Origin: Stenogyne calaminthoides | Lineage: Eukaryota; Streptophyta; Magnoliopsida; Lamiales; Lamiaceae | Direction: 5' to 3' | Assembly: GCA_037126765.1 (NCBI GenBank) | Contig: JBBCBC010000034.1 | Coordinates: 19,528,691 to 19,592,690, forward strand | DNA length: 64,000 nucleotides | In this document: positions 22,172-34,086 of the stretch, piece after piece | Position numbering within the stretch: the stretch's first letter is position 1 | Layout of the letters: each line of letters begins with the position of its first letter | The notes under the pieces: generated by a model | Databases searched by the model: none | Seen by the model: only the letters and a program-made list of their open reading frames with translations | What the model was told of the DNA's origin: nothing | Position numbers and translations under genes: made by a program

Positions 22172-23934
22172 TGACACGTGTTTTGCAACACACTAACCTC
22201 TCAAGTATAAGAGGGTCATTTCGTGCCCGGTCAAATATCGATCCACGGGACTAGAATGGTGAATTTAGCCCAATTGCTATGTGTTGCCGCATGATTATAG
22301 TGTGAAACGATTTGGAAACTTAAAACAAGCAATATCCAACAATCAAACAAAGATAAACAATAAATGAGCAAGCTAAGAGAAAACAATTAAATAGTAAATG
22401 AGTTTGTTCACTAGCGAGAGAAGATGTGCTTGGGTGTTTTTCCTTGTGAGACGATTGTCAAAAGATCAATTATGGTGTTTACCTCTATTTCCGGTTATTC
22501 CATAAGGTCGATCACTAAACATATACCATTCCCGTACTTGGTAAGCCTAGGGTACGATATCGGTTGAAATCCTAGGATCGAGAGGTGAATCTCCCTTTGC
22601 TAACCCGGGTAATTGCACGGATATGGTCCTCTAATTAGCTAACTACTCTGTCACCGTGTGTTCCCACTTGTAGACTAAGGTTGATGCTCCTATGTGTTCT
22701 TCACTACCCACCCAAGGTTTTAACTCAAGAAGATAATGTAGATTAGGGGGGTTCTAAAGTATCTACCCAACTCTCGTTGTGATAGGACTTAATCGACTCC
22801 AATTCGGATGAATTAAACCAATACACATATGCCTAAACCCGTCTACCCAACTCTCGTTGAAGTAAACTAGAAAAAACACACAAGCTCATAGCAAAACCAC
22901 CAAAATAGAACAATAAAATTCCCCTAATCTAAAGGATAACCATCAATAGAGATAAACATCCATAATCAAACAATTAAACAATCATCACCACAATTCCACA
23001 CACCCAAACACTAATAACCTTAGCCCATGGTGCACAAGGCAAAACTCATGGCTAAACAACAAGAAATCATAGAACACATATCAAAATAAGAAACAATAAA
23101 CCAAAAGAAAGAAAGAAACACCTTACTATTTAAGTTCAAGCACTAATCCATACAATTTCCATCAAGACTCCTTTGTTTCTTGTTCAAAACTGAAATAAAA
23201 AATTTATCTATGCTATGATATGACTATCTAAGCTATCTATGGAAGAAAAAATGAAAAACATTGAAAAACATGTAAAAGTATTAGTTGCAGCTCTCAAAAG
23301 TATCACTTGCTCTCTACTCTATCTCTCTCCCAGCTGCTATATGATGAAAAAAATGAACTCAAGGCTTTTTATATGGTTTTGAATCCTCTGGTACGTGTCC
23401 CTAGGTCAGAAATGGGGACCTCCGATATTTTGACTTGCTCGACTCGAGCAGAGGTGAAGTCGTGCACCCGTTTTCATTTTTTCAGGCTGCTCGACTCGAG
23501 CAGCATTGCTCGAGAAAATTGGGTCAAGCAACTTAAAATTTTGGAAATCACCTCCCTTGCTCCACCAAAGGGAGGTCGAGCAAGGTTGCTCGACTCGAGC
23601 AGCAGGTCGAGCAACTACAGGTTGTGCAGCTTCGCTTGTCGTTTTCTTCATAACTTGAGCTCCCGAACTCCGATTGACTTGATTCTTTTTGCGTTGCGAC
23701 CCTCATTTCAAGCTCTTTCACATGGTTCAACTCTATTATATTACATCCTTCTAGATCAGAACAGTTTATTTAATCAATTCTAACTTGTTTCCACTTGTTT
23801 CCTACACAATGAACCAAACATGCCCTTTCTCCACATTTAGGCACAATTAAGTGAAATTAGTGCAATAAAATCACGAAATGCTATCAAATTAAGCTCAAAA
23901 TCACATAAATACAAGCAATGACGACCCCTAATCA
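22172..23934 (-). mobile_element. Athila-like Gypsy LTR (left copy)
   Basis: 1763 bp, TGACACGTG...CTAATCA. On the minus strand it is the 3' LTR, because AAGTTTGGGGGGGT (polypurine tract, 23935-23948) abuts it. It is preceded by the 9-bp hAT end TAGGGATGG at 22163-22171. A near-identical copy is at 29777-31540. It contains three copies of the near-palindrome TGCTCGACTCGAGCA (23436, 23488, 23587). Small ORFs inside it are incidental. Confidence 0.88.
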
Positions 23935-25370
23935 ACCCCCCCAAACTTAAAGCGTTGCTTGTCCCCAAGCAACAAAAGAAAATAGAACAAGGGGGAGGAA
24001 TTGTGAAGTATGCAATGTATGGACACCAAGACTGATGCAATGGACTTCAAGGCTCATATCAAATGAACAAGGAATCACAAGTGGAATCTCATACCACAAT
24101 CAAGCATGCAATGATCAAGATAAGACAAGTTCAAGTGCACTATCCCCACTCTCTTATTGAAGTAATTCACTCAAAGCTCACTTTGTTTAAAGGGACGTGT
24201 TTGCACTCTTTCAATCAATTCACTCTATGCAACATCCATAGGCTTGCCCCTCATCTCAATTCTCCATCAACTCTTTTGGTAGGTAATCAAATCAATGAGG
24301 TCTTTTACAAGGTGGTAATGTAGGCTATTTGGACAAAGGTGGGGTAAAATTTGGGGAAAAACTAACTCAATTCCTTGTAGAGCAACAAGTGTTGGTAAAT
24401 CACTCAAGAATTTCTAGAACACAAACTCAACACTCATTTCTCTTTCTTTTCTCATTTCAAGCTCACAAGTACCAAATTCACCTTTCATTTCCTTTCTTTT
24501 TCTCTTGAAGCCATTTTTCTTTTTTTAAGCTCATTTGAAACCTTGTTTTCTTCCCTTTTTTCATTTTTTAAGGTTCCTTCTTTTATTTTTTTTAGAGCTC
24601 TTTTTCTAGTCTTGTTTCTCTTTTTCACATATTTTTTTCTCAAGGCTTATTTTCTTTCTTTTCTCATCCTTGCTCAACCTCTTTTTGCATTTTTCTCAAC
24701 TTTCTCACATTGACAACTCAAACTCCACTCATTTATATTTTTCCTCCCATTATTTACCAACTATGAAGCTCTACAAGTCAATAGGGATCAAAATGGGGCT
24801 CAAGAAAAAAAAAAGGGTAAAAATGGCTAAATCAATGTAGCTTGCCAACAAAAATAGGCTTAAAGGCTCAAAGGGGCTTACTACGGATTGACTTCATTCG
24901 GTGGGATTTATTTGGCCAAGTGACTCATCAAACCAAAAATGGCCTCCAATCATCTTTAACACCTTCCCAAAAACATGATCTCAAGCAAGACAAAGGGGAA
25001 AGTTCTAGCATGCATTTTGTGAATGATCCACTCTAGAAAAGAAAGATAAATCACAATATGAATGATTCAAATGACTCAAATCTCTCAAGTTTAGCAATAG
25101 GGAATAGTAACACCATCCCTAGTCTATCAATTTCAAAGCATGTAATCAAGTAGTGCAATCCTCCAACAAGTAACCACCTTATCACATCCAATATTACCCA
25201 TCAACCAAGCAAAAGTCTCAACATCACACACAAAAGCATCCATCACAATGCACAATACCCAAGGAGCAAATATACCACCAAATCATCCAAGAATATAGCA
25301 ATGATCTCAACCAAGTAGAAAGATGGGTGCGCCGGTGCAAATGAAACGTAAAATAACGACTACCCTCCCC

Positions 25371-25406
25371 CCAAACTTAGATATTGCTAAGCAATTCTAA
25401 GTTTGG
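25371..25406 (-). other. Hairpin 1, perfect 11-bp arms
   Basis: CCAAACTTAGA pairs with TCTAAGTTTGG, and inside that ATTGC pairs with GCAAT around TAA, with one bulged base. The arm resembles the polypurine tract AAGTTTGGGGG of this element. Confidence 0.8.
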
Positions 25407-25643
25407 AAAAAGGAGTAGTTTACCATGAAATTGCACCAAGCACCATACTCATAAGCACACACTTCAAATATAGACAAGTAAATCAACCTCAACTCCACAC
25501 TTAACACCAAGGCAAAACTCATGTACAAGTATATATCACCAATTAAGCCCAAAAAGTTGCCAAAAGGTGATCATCACCAAAATTCTCAAAAAAAGCGAAG
25601 GCTTGCAAATGCAAATGTAAAATGCATAAAAAGATGAAACACC

Positions 25644-25681
25644 CCCAAACTTAGACTTTGCTAAGCAAATCTAAGTTTGGG
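25644..25681 (-). other. Hairpin 2, covarying with hairpin 1
   Basis: CCCAAACTTAGA pairs with TCTAAGTTTGGG, and inside that TTTGC pairs with GCAAA around TAA. Relative to hairpin 1 the outermost inner-stem pair changed from A-T to T-A, which keeps pairing. Confidence 0.8.
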
Positions 25682-26126
25682 AAAAGGTGCTTGTACCTAA
25701 AGTTTCCTTCAAACACGTATCTTTCCTTTAAGCTCAATAATCCACCAAGCCTCGAACACACGACCCCATCACCTACAAAAAAACAACACTAGACAAAACA
25801 CTATCAAACGAACAACACAAAATACATAAAAGCACGTAAAAATGGGTTGCCTCCCATTAAGTGCTAGGTTTAACATCCTATGCCGGACGGAACTTGAGTC
25901 GTTCAACTCATCGGTAAGGCCATGGATATCGATCCTCCTTGCCTTCGTATTTCAATCTCTTGGCCTCAAAATCAAGAAGGCTCTCATGAAAGATCAACCA
26001 ACAACCTCCATCTCTCTTGCATAACTTATGGATGATGGAATTCTCCAAATTGTATCCATTTTCTCTCACCATCATCTCTTGCCTTTCTTTCTCTCTTATC
26101 TCAAGAATGCCCAAACTTTCCTCTAT

Positions 26127-26906
26127 TTATTTATTTTGATTGTAAGTATTAAGAGGCAAGACAAAATAAATAGAAGCATCTATATCCAATAAAGTGAAAA
26201 TTGAAGAGTCTAAGGGATTAAAAATGCTCATTTCACTCTCCAAAATATTTTTGGATGCTTCTTGATTTTCCTTGTTGCTTACATCCATCAATGAATACTC
26301 CTCTTCATCTTTTTTGACAATAAGATTATCATCTTTATCCTTCTCATCGCTTGGGACCTCTTTCTCTTCTTCATCATCCTCTCTTTCTCCTTTTTCTTCA
26401 AATAAGAGATTAGTGTAACAATCAAATGAAGGATTGATATAAGCATGAGGAAAGTAAGGATCAAGAGATTTCTCAATTTTCTCTTGGACACAATGTTCAA
26501 CAACATCGATGGATTTGCACTCCTTCGCTTCGAATGTATGCCTCATGGCTTTGTAGGAGTCGAAAACGAGCTCATCATCATCGAGCTTCAAGGTCACCTT
26601 GCTTGTGTACATGTCCACCACCGCCCTTGCGGTAGCTAGAAATGGTCTTCCCAAAATCAATGGTATATCAACATCCTCCTCCATTTCTAGTACCACAAAG
26701 TCCGCCGGAAATACAAACTTGTCAATCTTCACAAGCACGTCCTCCACAATTCCCTTTGAATAAGTAATAGAACGATCCGCCAATTGTAAAGTCATGGACA
26801 TTGGTTTGAGCTCCCCCATTTTCAAACGGTTGTAAATCGATAAGGGCATGAGATTGATGCTCGCACCAACGTCACATAGAGCGTTTCTCTTCTCCTTGTT
26901 ACTCAA
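26127..26906 (-). pseudogene. Athila-like Gypsy protease region
   Basis: Encodes about 259 residues with a retropepsin-like site CDVGASINLMPLSIY (D-x-G-A-S type, normally DLGAS), then LADRS, FVVLEMEEDVDIPLILGRPF and an acidic Glu/Lys-rich tail. It is in the same frame as gag and separated from it by a single TAG codon at 26907-26909. No ATG starts it. After the acidic tail it ends without RT. The function would be processing of the Gag polyprotein; it is probably expressed only by read-through or is dead. Confidence 0.75.
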
Positions 26907-29017
26907 CTAACACAACAAGGTTATGCTCCCCGGATCTTTGACTTTTTTAGGGAGGTTTCTTTGGAGTAAGGCACCACACTCACTTGTTAAGCTTATCATT
27001 TCACACTCATCCGCCTTCCTTCTCTTAGTGACCAACTCTTTGAGAAATTTCGCATAAGACGGCATCTCCTCGATTGCCTCCAAGAAAGGCACGTTCAAGG
27101 TCACTTTCTTGAAGATTTCTAAGAATTTTGCGAACTTATCATCTAGCTTCTTCTTCATGAAACGTTGAGGAAAATGTGGTGGAATGGGGGTTTTAGGAAT
27201 TCCCCATCCATCACACTCAACCTTCTCGTTTTTCTCCTTTAACTCCTTAGCCTTTTTCCATTTAGGAATCTTTTTCTCCTCAACACAAGCATCCTCAACA
27301 ACAATCTCCTCCTTCTTATCTCTCTTTTTATCCTCCAAAGGCATGCTCGACCCATCATACCTCGTACCACTCCTCAATTCAATGGCCTTGCAATGTTCTC
27401 TAAGATTCACCTCCGTTGTGGAAGAAAATTTCCCCTTATCTTTCCCTTGGCTTGAGGATGCCACTTGCCCCATTTGGAATTCCAAGTTCTTCAATTGGTT
27501 TGAGAGAGAAGCTATGGCATGAGGGACATTACTAAAATTCTTCAAATCATCTTCTATCTTATCAAACCTTTGATTGGACTTGAGTGTTTGTTGATTCCAT
27601 AGAGAGATGAATGTGGCCAAACTATCCTCTAAAGTTTGCCTCCCTTCATTGTTGAGTGCACGGGCTCCGGGATCAAGTCCCGGTGGTAGAGTGAAGGCGG
27701 TCTTCGGGTTTGAGTATGAGAAGTTTTCATGTTTTCGGAGGTTTGTATTGTAGGAATTGTTGTATGGGAAGGTTTGGTTATTTTGGTATTGGTTGTTGCC
27801 TTGGTTTTGTAAGTTTTGTTGATGGTTGTTTTGGCTAGAAGGTTGGTTTTGGCTTGGGAATTGTGAATGTGGATTGTTTTGGTTGGGAAAGTTTTGGGAA
27901 GGGTTGTTTTGGTAACGGTTTTGGTAGTTTTGGTTAGGGGCTTGACTTTGGAAATTTTGGTTAGGGGCTTGGTAATGGTTTCCTTGGAAATTTTGGTTTC
28001 CTTGGTAACTTCCTTGTTGATAATGACCCCTACCCATGTAATTGGCCTCCTCCACATGATCAAAACTTTGTGGCATTTCCATGTTTCCTCCCATCATTCC
28101 CCTCTTTTGACTCTCCACTAATGAATCCACTTTGTTAATGAGGAGCTTCATTACCTCCGCCATTGCATTGTTTAGATCACTATCCACTTGAGCAACTCGA
28201 TGAGCCATAAATCTTTCGGTGGGCCAATTGAAAGTGTTGTTAGCAATTCTCTCGATCAAATCAATTCCTTCCGTCCCGGTTTTATCAAACACCGAGCCAC
28301 TCGCCGAAGAGTCTATAAACATTCGTGCCTCATCATTTAACCCATAGTAGAAATAGCTCACAATTTGATCCTTGACGAAGTTGTGTTGAGGACATCTTCG
28401 AAGCATAGCATTGTACCTCTCCCAAGCCTCATACAAGTTTTCCCCATCCCTTTGACGAAATTGGGCAATCTCCTTCTTGCAATGGAGGGTCGTTGATGGT
28501 GGGAAGAACTTCATCAAGAATTTTTTACCTAAGACATCCCATGATCCAAGGCTATCGGGAGGTAGGGACGAGATCCAATACTTCGTCTTATCCCTCAAGG
28601 TAAATGTGAAAAGTCGGGCCCTCCATGCATCGTCCATCACACCCCCAATCTTGACCGTATCCGCATACTCTAGAAATTGGGCGATGTGAATTAGGGTCTT
28701 CATTCTAGCCTCCCCCGAATTGTTGTTTTTTGGAGCATTTGAATGAGCCCCGGCTTGATTTCGAAATTGTTAGCCGCTATAGGTGGACGAGCAATGCCAT
28801 CATAGTGCCTTTGCACTTGTGGGTTGAAATATTCCCACATAGGACGTTCCCTATTTTCACCCCCTTCCAAATTCATTTGGTGGTTTTGATTTTCTCCAAT
28901 TGCTCTTTGTTGGGCTAATCTCTGATTTTGATCCCGGTTTCTTCTCCTAGTCGTGGCTTCAATCTCAAGATCAATGGGAACTTGTTCAATCCCACTTGCT
29001 CTTGTGATCATACACAC
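26907..29017 (-). pseudogene. Athila-like Gypsy gag, frameshifted near its N-terminus
   Basis: The N-terminal segment (29017-28700) contains MWEYFNPQVQ and IARPPIAANNFEIKPGLIQM, diagnostic of Athila-type Gag. The main segment (28680-26907) contains IAQFLEYADTVK, WRARLFTFTLRDKTKYWISS, FLMKFFPP, LYEAWERYNAMLRRCP, a Gln/Asn-rich tract (about 27700-28000 on the plus strand) and a Lys-rich C-terminal part with FPQRFMKKKLD. Two frame changes around 28680-28740 (after the A6 run at 28728-28733, and near the AGAATGAAGACC stretch) separate them. It forms the virus-like-particle core; this copy is disrupted. Confidence 0.82.
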
Positions 29018-29124
29018 CTAGAGAATTAACAAACACCACAAATCTTCAAACCAACTATTAGCAGTGTTAGTTACTTAAAAGAAAAAGACACTAGTAATCA
29101 CGTTCAACGAACAACTAGTTATAC

Positions 29125-29767
29125 TCAAATGAAACGAACATTGACCGGTTCAAGTCGTTGAACTGGGTTTCTGACCAACTAAGTGAACCGCATACTAAAC
29201 TTACCAACTCCACCAGATTCAAACGGTATCAATTATAATACACAAAGGTATTAGTCATAGAAACTCACATGTAAACCATCAACTTTTGTATTTATCTCAC
29301 AATTCTCCACCTCAAATGCAATTGTCTATCCTTCCCCCACATTCACCTCTTCATGTCCTGGTGAATGCTTGCAGCTTCACCAAGCTGCAACAATGTTTGA
29401 ATTTTGTGCTTGGCAAAGCTTTGTCATCATATCTGAAGCATTATCTTTAGTACTGACCTTCTTGATTGTCACCACTCCCTTCTCATGGATGTATCTCACA
29501 AAATGAAGCTTAACATCTATATGTTTAGATCGTTCATGAAAGACTTGATGCTTGACCAAATGGATTGTATTTTGCTTATCACAATGGATGACCACTGAAT
29601 TCTGATGGATCCCAAAATCTTGAATAATGTCTTTTAGCCACATAGCCTCTTTCAACATACATCATAGCAATGTATTCGGCCTCAGTAGTTGAAAGAGCAA
29701 CCACTGATTGAAGAACTGACCTCCAACTCACAGCAGTGCCATGGAGAGTGAAAACATAACCAGTAAG
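29125..29767 (-). repeat. Copia D 3' segment (second, duplicated copy)
   Basis: Near-identical to 21517-22162, starting at the shared 'tcaaatgaaacgaac'. It contains part of the 3' LTR, the polypurine tracts and the RNase H end. It carries a small deletion in the terminal LPSTKFK part and a disruption at TEAEYIA-EA (about 29655). It joins Gypsy gag leader sequence at 29124/29125 with only a few bases of shared sequence, so it arose by tandem duplication rather than transposition. Confidence 0.85.
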
Positions 29768-32479
29768 TAGGGATGGTGACACGTGTTTTGCAACACACTA
29801 CCTCTCAAGTATAAGAGGGTCATTTCGTGGCCGGTTAAATATCGATCCACGGGACTAGGATGGTGAATATAGCCCAATTGCTATGTGTTGCCGCATGATT
29901 ATAGTGTGAAATGATTTGGAAACTTAAAACAAGCAATATCCAACAATCAAACAAAGATAAACAATAAATGAGCAAGCTAAGAGAAAATAATTAAATAGCA
30001 AACGAGTTTGTTCACTAGCGAGAGAAGATGTGCTCGGGTGTTTTTTCTTGTGAGACGATTGTCAAAAGATCAATTATGGTGTTTACCTCTATTTTTGGTT
30101 ATTCCATAAGGGCGATCACGAAACATATACCATTCCCGTACTTTGTAAGCCTAGGGTACGATATCGGTTGAAATCCTAGGATCGAGAGGTGAATCTCCCT
30201 TTGCTAACCCGGGTAATTGCACGGATATGGTCCTCTAATTAGCTAACTACTCTGTCACCGTGTGTTCCCACTTGTAGACTAAGGTTGATGCTCCTATGTG
30301 TTCTTCACTACCCACCCAAGGTTTTAACTCAAGAAGATAATGTAGATTAGGGGGGTTCTAAAGTATCTACCCAACTCTCGTTGTGATAGGACTTAATTGA
30401 CTCCAATTCGGATGAATTAAACTAATACCCATATACCTAAACCCGTCTACCCAACTCTCATTGAAGTAAACTAGCAAAAACACACAAGCTCATTGCAAAA
30501 CCACCAAAATAGAATAATAAAATTCCCCTAATCTAAAGGATAACCATCAATAGAGATAAACATCCATAATCAAGCAATTAAACAATCATCACCACAATTC
30601 CAAACACCCAAACACTAATAACCTTAGACCATGGTGCACAAGGCAAAACCCATGGCAAAAAAACAAGAAATCATAGAACCCATATCAAAATAAGCAACAA
30701 TAAACCAAAAGAAAGAAAGAAACACCTTACTATTTAAGTTCAAACACTAATCCATACAATTTCCATCAAGACTCCTTGGTTTCTTGTTCAAAACTGAAAT
30801 AAACAATTTATCTATGCCATACTATGACTATCTAAGCTATCTATGGAAGAAAAATTGAAAAACATTGAAAAACATATAAAAGTATTAGTTGCAGCTCTCA
30901 AAAGTATCACTTGCTCTCTACTCTATCTCTCTCCCAGCTGCTATATGATGAAAAAAAATGAACTCAAGGCTTTTTATATGGTTTTGAATCCTCTGGCACG
31001 TGTCCCTAGGTCAGAAATGGGGACCTCAGATATTTTGACTTGCTCGACTCGAGCAGAGGTGAAGTCGTGCACCCGTTTTCATTTTTTCAGGCTGCTCGAC
31101 TCGAGCAGCGTTGCTCGAGCAAAATTGGGTCGAGCAACTCAAAATTTTGGAAATCACCTCCCTTGCTCGACCAAAGGGAGGTCGAGCAAGTTTGCTCGAC
31201 TCGGGCAGCAGGTCGAGCAACTGCAGGTTGTGCAGCTTCAGTCGTCGTTTTCTTCATAACTTGAGCTCCCGAACTTCGATTGACTTGATTATTTTTGCGT
31301 TGCGACCCTCATTTAAAGATCTTTCACATGGTTCAACTCTCTTATCCTACATCCTTATAGAGCATAGCAGTTTATTTAATCAATTCTAGCTTGTTTCCAC
31401 TCGTTTCCTACACAATGAACCAAACATGCCCTTTCTCCACATTTAGGCACAATTAAGTAAAATTAGTGCAATAAAATCACGAAATGCTATCAAATTAAGC
31501 TCAAAATCACATAAATACAAGTAATGACGACCTCTAATCAGATGGCAACGGGGCGGGTTAAAACCCGGACCCGACACGAATCCGCCCTGGATGGGGCGGG
31601 TTAAAACCCGGTCAAATGGGTTTCGGGGCGGGTTAAACCCGGTCAAACGGGTTTTTTGCCGGGTGCGGGGCAGGTTACGGTATTAGGTAAACTCGCCCCG
31701 GACCCGCCCCACATATATAAATATATATTAATTCTATAATTTTTTTATTAAATTAAATGTATTTTGTATAGGGTTTATTTCTTTCACGGTGAATTGTTTC
31801 TTTCTTTGCTTTATCAGTTTCTTTTATCGAATAAGTGCTTTAGTTTAGATTGAGAGGAAATTAGAATGAGTAGATATCTAATGTACATAATTCAAAGTAA
31901 ATTTCAATTAATTCACCCAAATAATACAAATTCAAGTATTAATTATGTGAATTGGAGGACTGCAAAATAATTGTATAAATTGGAGGTAGAGATAAATTAT
32001 TTTTCTGCTTATATATTTATTTTCATCTTTATTTATTTTTCTAAAATACTAACATATCTATCTTTTTTAAAATAGATGGAGTCTGAAGAAGGAACTAGAG
32101 CTAATTCAGTGATTGTCCCATTAAATAATCTTCTTTGATGTGGGGTTGATTAAAACTTTTGAATTTTGTGCTCTATGATGTGAGATTGATTATGAAATTA
32201 GGTATTTTGTTTGTTATAATTTGAATGATTCTAGCTAATGTGTTATTTTTTAGGAATGATATGTATGAAGTTAGGAGTGTGAATTAAAAAATGTAGGGAA
32301 AAATGAAATTGGACGCGGGGCGGGTTAAACCCGCTGGGTTCATGGGGCGGGGCGGGGCGGGGTAGAGCGGGTTCAAAAACCCGGCGGGGCGGGGTGGGTT
32401 ACGGGTTGGCAAAAAATTTGGCAGGGCAAGTTACGGGTTTGGCTAAACCCGCCCCAAACCCGCCTCGTTGCCATCCCTA
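29768..32479. mobile_element. hAT-type non-autonomous element interrupted by a Gypsy LTR
   Basis: The left end TAGGGATGG (29768-29776) continues after the LTR insertion as CAACGGGGCGGGTTAAAACC (31546 on). The right end, inverted, reads TAGGGATGGCAACGAGGCGG (32479). The identical octamer CCAGTAAG flanks it at 29760-29767 and 32480-32487, as expected for hAT elements. It interrupts Copia D exactly between SLTG and YVFTL of RNase H. Without the LTR it is about 940 bp. Both ends are rich in GGGTTTAACCC-type subterminal palindromes and no transposase is present. Confidence 0.88.
29777..31540 (-). mobile_element. Athila-like Gypsy solo LTR
   Basis: 1764 bp, TGACACGTG...CTAATCA, near-identical to 22172-23934. 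It is flanked by the 5-bp duplication GATGG (29772-29776 and 31541-31545), which reconstitutes the hAT end when removed. No internal region adjoins it on either side, so it is a solo LTR produced by recombination. Confidence 0.88.
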
Positions 32480-32487
32480 CCAGTAAG

Positions 32488-34086
32488 AGACTTTCTAGAG
32501 TCTGCATGTCCAGCAAAATCATAATCTACAAATCCGTCAAGTGGATTTCTAACTTTATCAGTCTTCTCAAACAGTAATCCCAACTCAGTAGTTCCATTTA
32601 GATATCTTAACACCCATTTCAAAGCTTCCCAATGAAATCTCCCTGGATTAGCCATGTACCTACTTACCATACTAACTGCATAAGCCAAGTCTGGTCTGCT
32701 GCACACCATTGCATACATGAGACTCCCCACACCACTTGCATATGGAACTCCATTCATGTGTCTTCTTTCCATATCAGTCTGAGGTGAGTGCTTAACTGAT
32801 AATCTGAACTGTTATCCAAAAACAGTAGTAACAGGCTTGGATTGATGCATATAGTACTTGTGTAACACCTTCTTCAAGTAGTCTTGTTGTGACAGAAACA
32901 ACACACCAGCACTTATGTTCCTAATAATGCCCATGCCCAGTATCCTTCTAGCCTCCCCAAGATCCTTCATCTCAAAGGTTGAGTTCAGTTTTGCCTTGAG
33001 CTTATCAATCCTAGAACACCTTCTGCTAGCAATTAACATATCATCTACATAGAGTAGTAGATATGTGATGATTGAAGTCCCTTCTTTCTCAAAGTACACA
33101 CAACTGTCATACTTACACCTGATGAACCCAATTGAAGTCATAAACTAGTCAAACTTCTTATACCATTGCCTTGGACTCTACTTGAGTCTATAAAGAGACA
33201 TTTTAAGTAGACACACTTTGTCTTCATTTCTAGGCATTACAAACCCTTCAGGCTGGTACATGTAGATAGTTTCAACTTGATCACCATGGAGAAAAGTTGT
33301 CTTCACATCTAACTGCTGAGTGACTTCGGATAACAGCAATCTGATAGAACAATGCTTAACTACTGGAGAGAACACTTCATTAAAAGCAATGCCCTCTCTT
33401 TGAGTGAAACCTCTTCTGGCTTTGAATCTGACTTATTCAATGATTCACATCTTCACTTTCCTCTTGAATAACCATTTGCAGCTAACCAGCTTCTGTTTCA
33501 ATGGCCTGTCAACAAGTGTCCATGTGTGATTCTTCTCTAGAGAATGAAGTTCTTCTATCATGGCCATCATCTATTTTTCTTTATTTGTCCTAGATACAGC
33601 TTCCTGAAAGGTTCTGGGCTCATGATACTCCAAGTCTTCTGCAGTGATGAGTGTATAAGAGACTAGGTTTGCATGGCCAAATCTGACAGGTGGATTGATG
33701 TTCCTTCTTTGTCTGTCTCTGACCAATCTGTAATTACTCAGCTCATGTGTGTTATCATCTTCTGCTTCATGTCCATCTTGATCATCATTATTCTGTTGAT
33801 TACCTTCTTCAGCTGGACCAAAATCATCCTATTGAGTCTCCACCTTCACTAGTAAGGTCCCTTCAGTAGTGTCTTCATCAGTGCCCTGAGAGTTGGTAGT
33901 AACTTTGTAGCCCATTTTCTGTTCATTGAACACCACATCTCTACAGACTATACATTTCTGCTTCCCAGGTTCCATACGCCAGAGTTTGTATCCCTTTACT
34001 CCCTTAGGATATCCTATGAAAACACACTTTAGTGCTCTAGGTTCCAATTTCTCTTGCCTAATATGTGCATAAGCTTGACATCCAAA
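32488..34086 (-). pseudogene. Copia D integrase end / reverse transcriptase / RNase H start
   Basis: Minus-strand blocks in pol order: FGCQAYAHIRQEKLEPRALK and CVFIGYPKGVKGYKLWRM (C-terminal integrase), RT blocks LDVKTTFLHGD and YMYQPEGFVMP, SIGFIRCKYDSCVYF, LLLYVDDMLIAS with the YVDD catalytic box (33038-33052), then MNGVPYASGVGSLMYAM, SRPDLAYAVSMVSRYM and the start of RNase H, FVDYDFAGHADSRKSLTG. Frameshifts and stops separate the blocks. At 32488 it is cut by the hAT element and continues at 29759 and (duplicated) 22154. At 34086 it is cut by Copia A, so its gag and N-terminal integrase are outside the window. Confidence 0.85.

Larger units (their letters stand above)
23935..26126 (-). mobile_element. 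Non-coding 3' part of the Athila-like Gypsy interior
   Basis: About 2.2 kb between the protease stop and the 3' LTR where pol would be expected. No RT, RNase H or integrase is detectable, so the element is non-autonomous. It contains T-rich tracts on the plus strand (24420-24740), three hairpin-forming inverted repeats (23954-23973, 25371-25406, 25644-25681) and the polypurine tract at its end. Confidence 0.7.
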
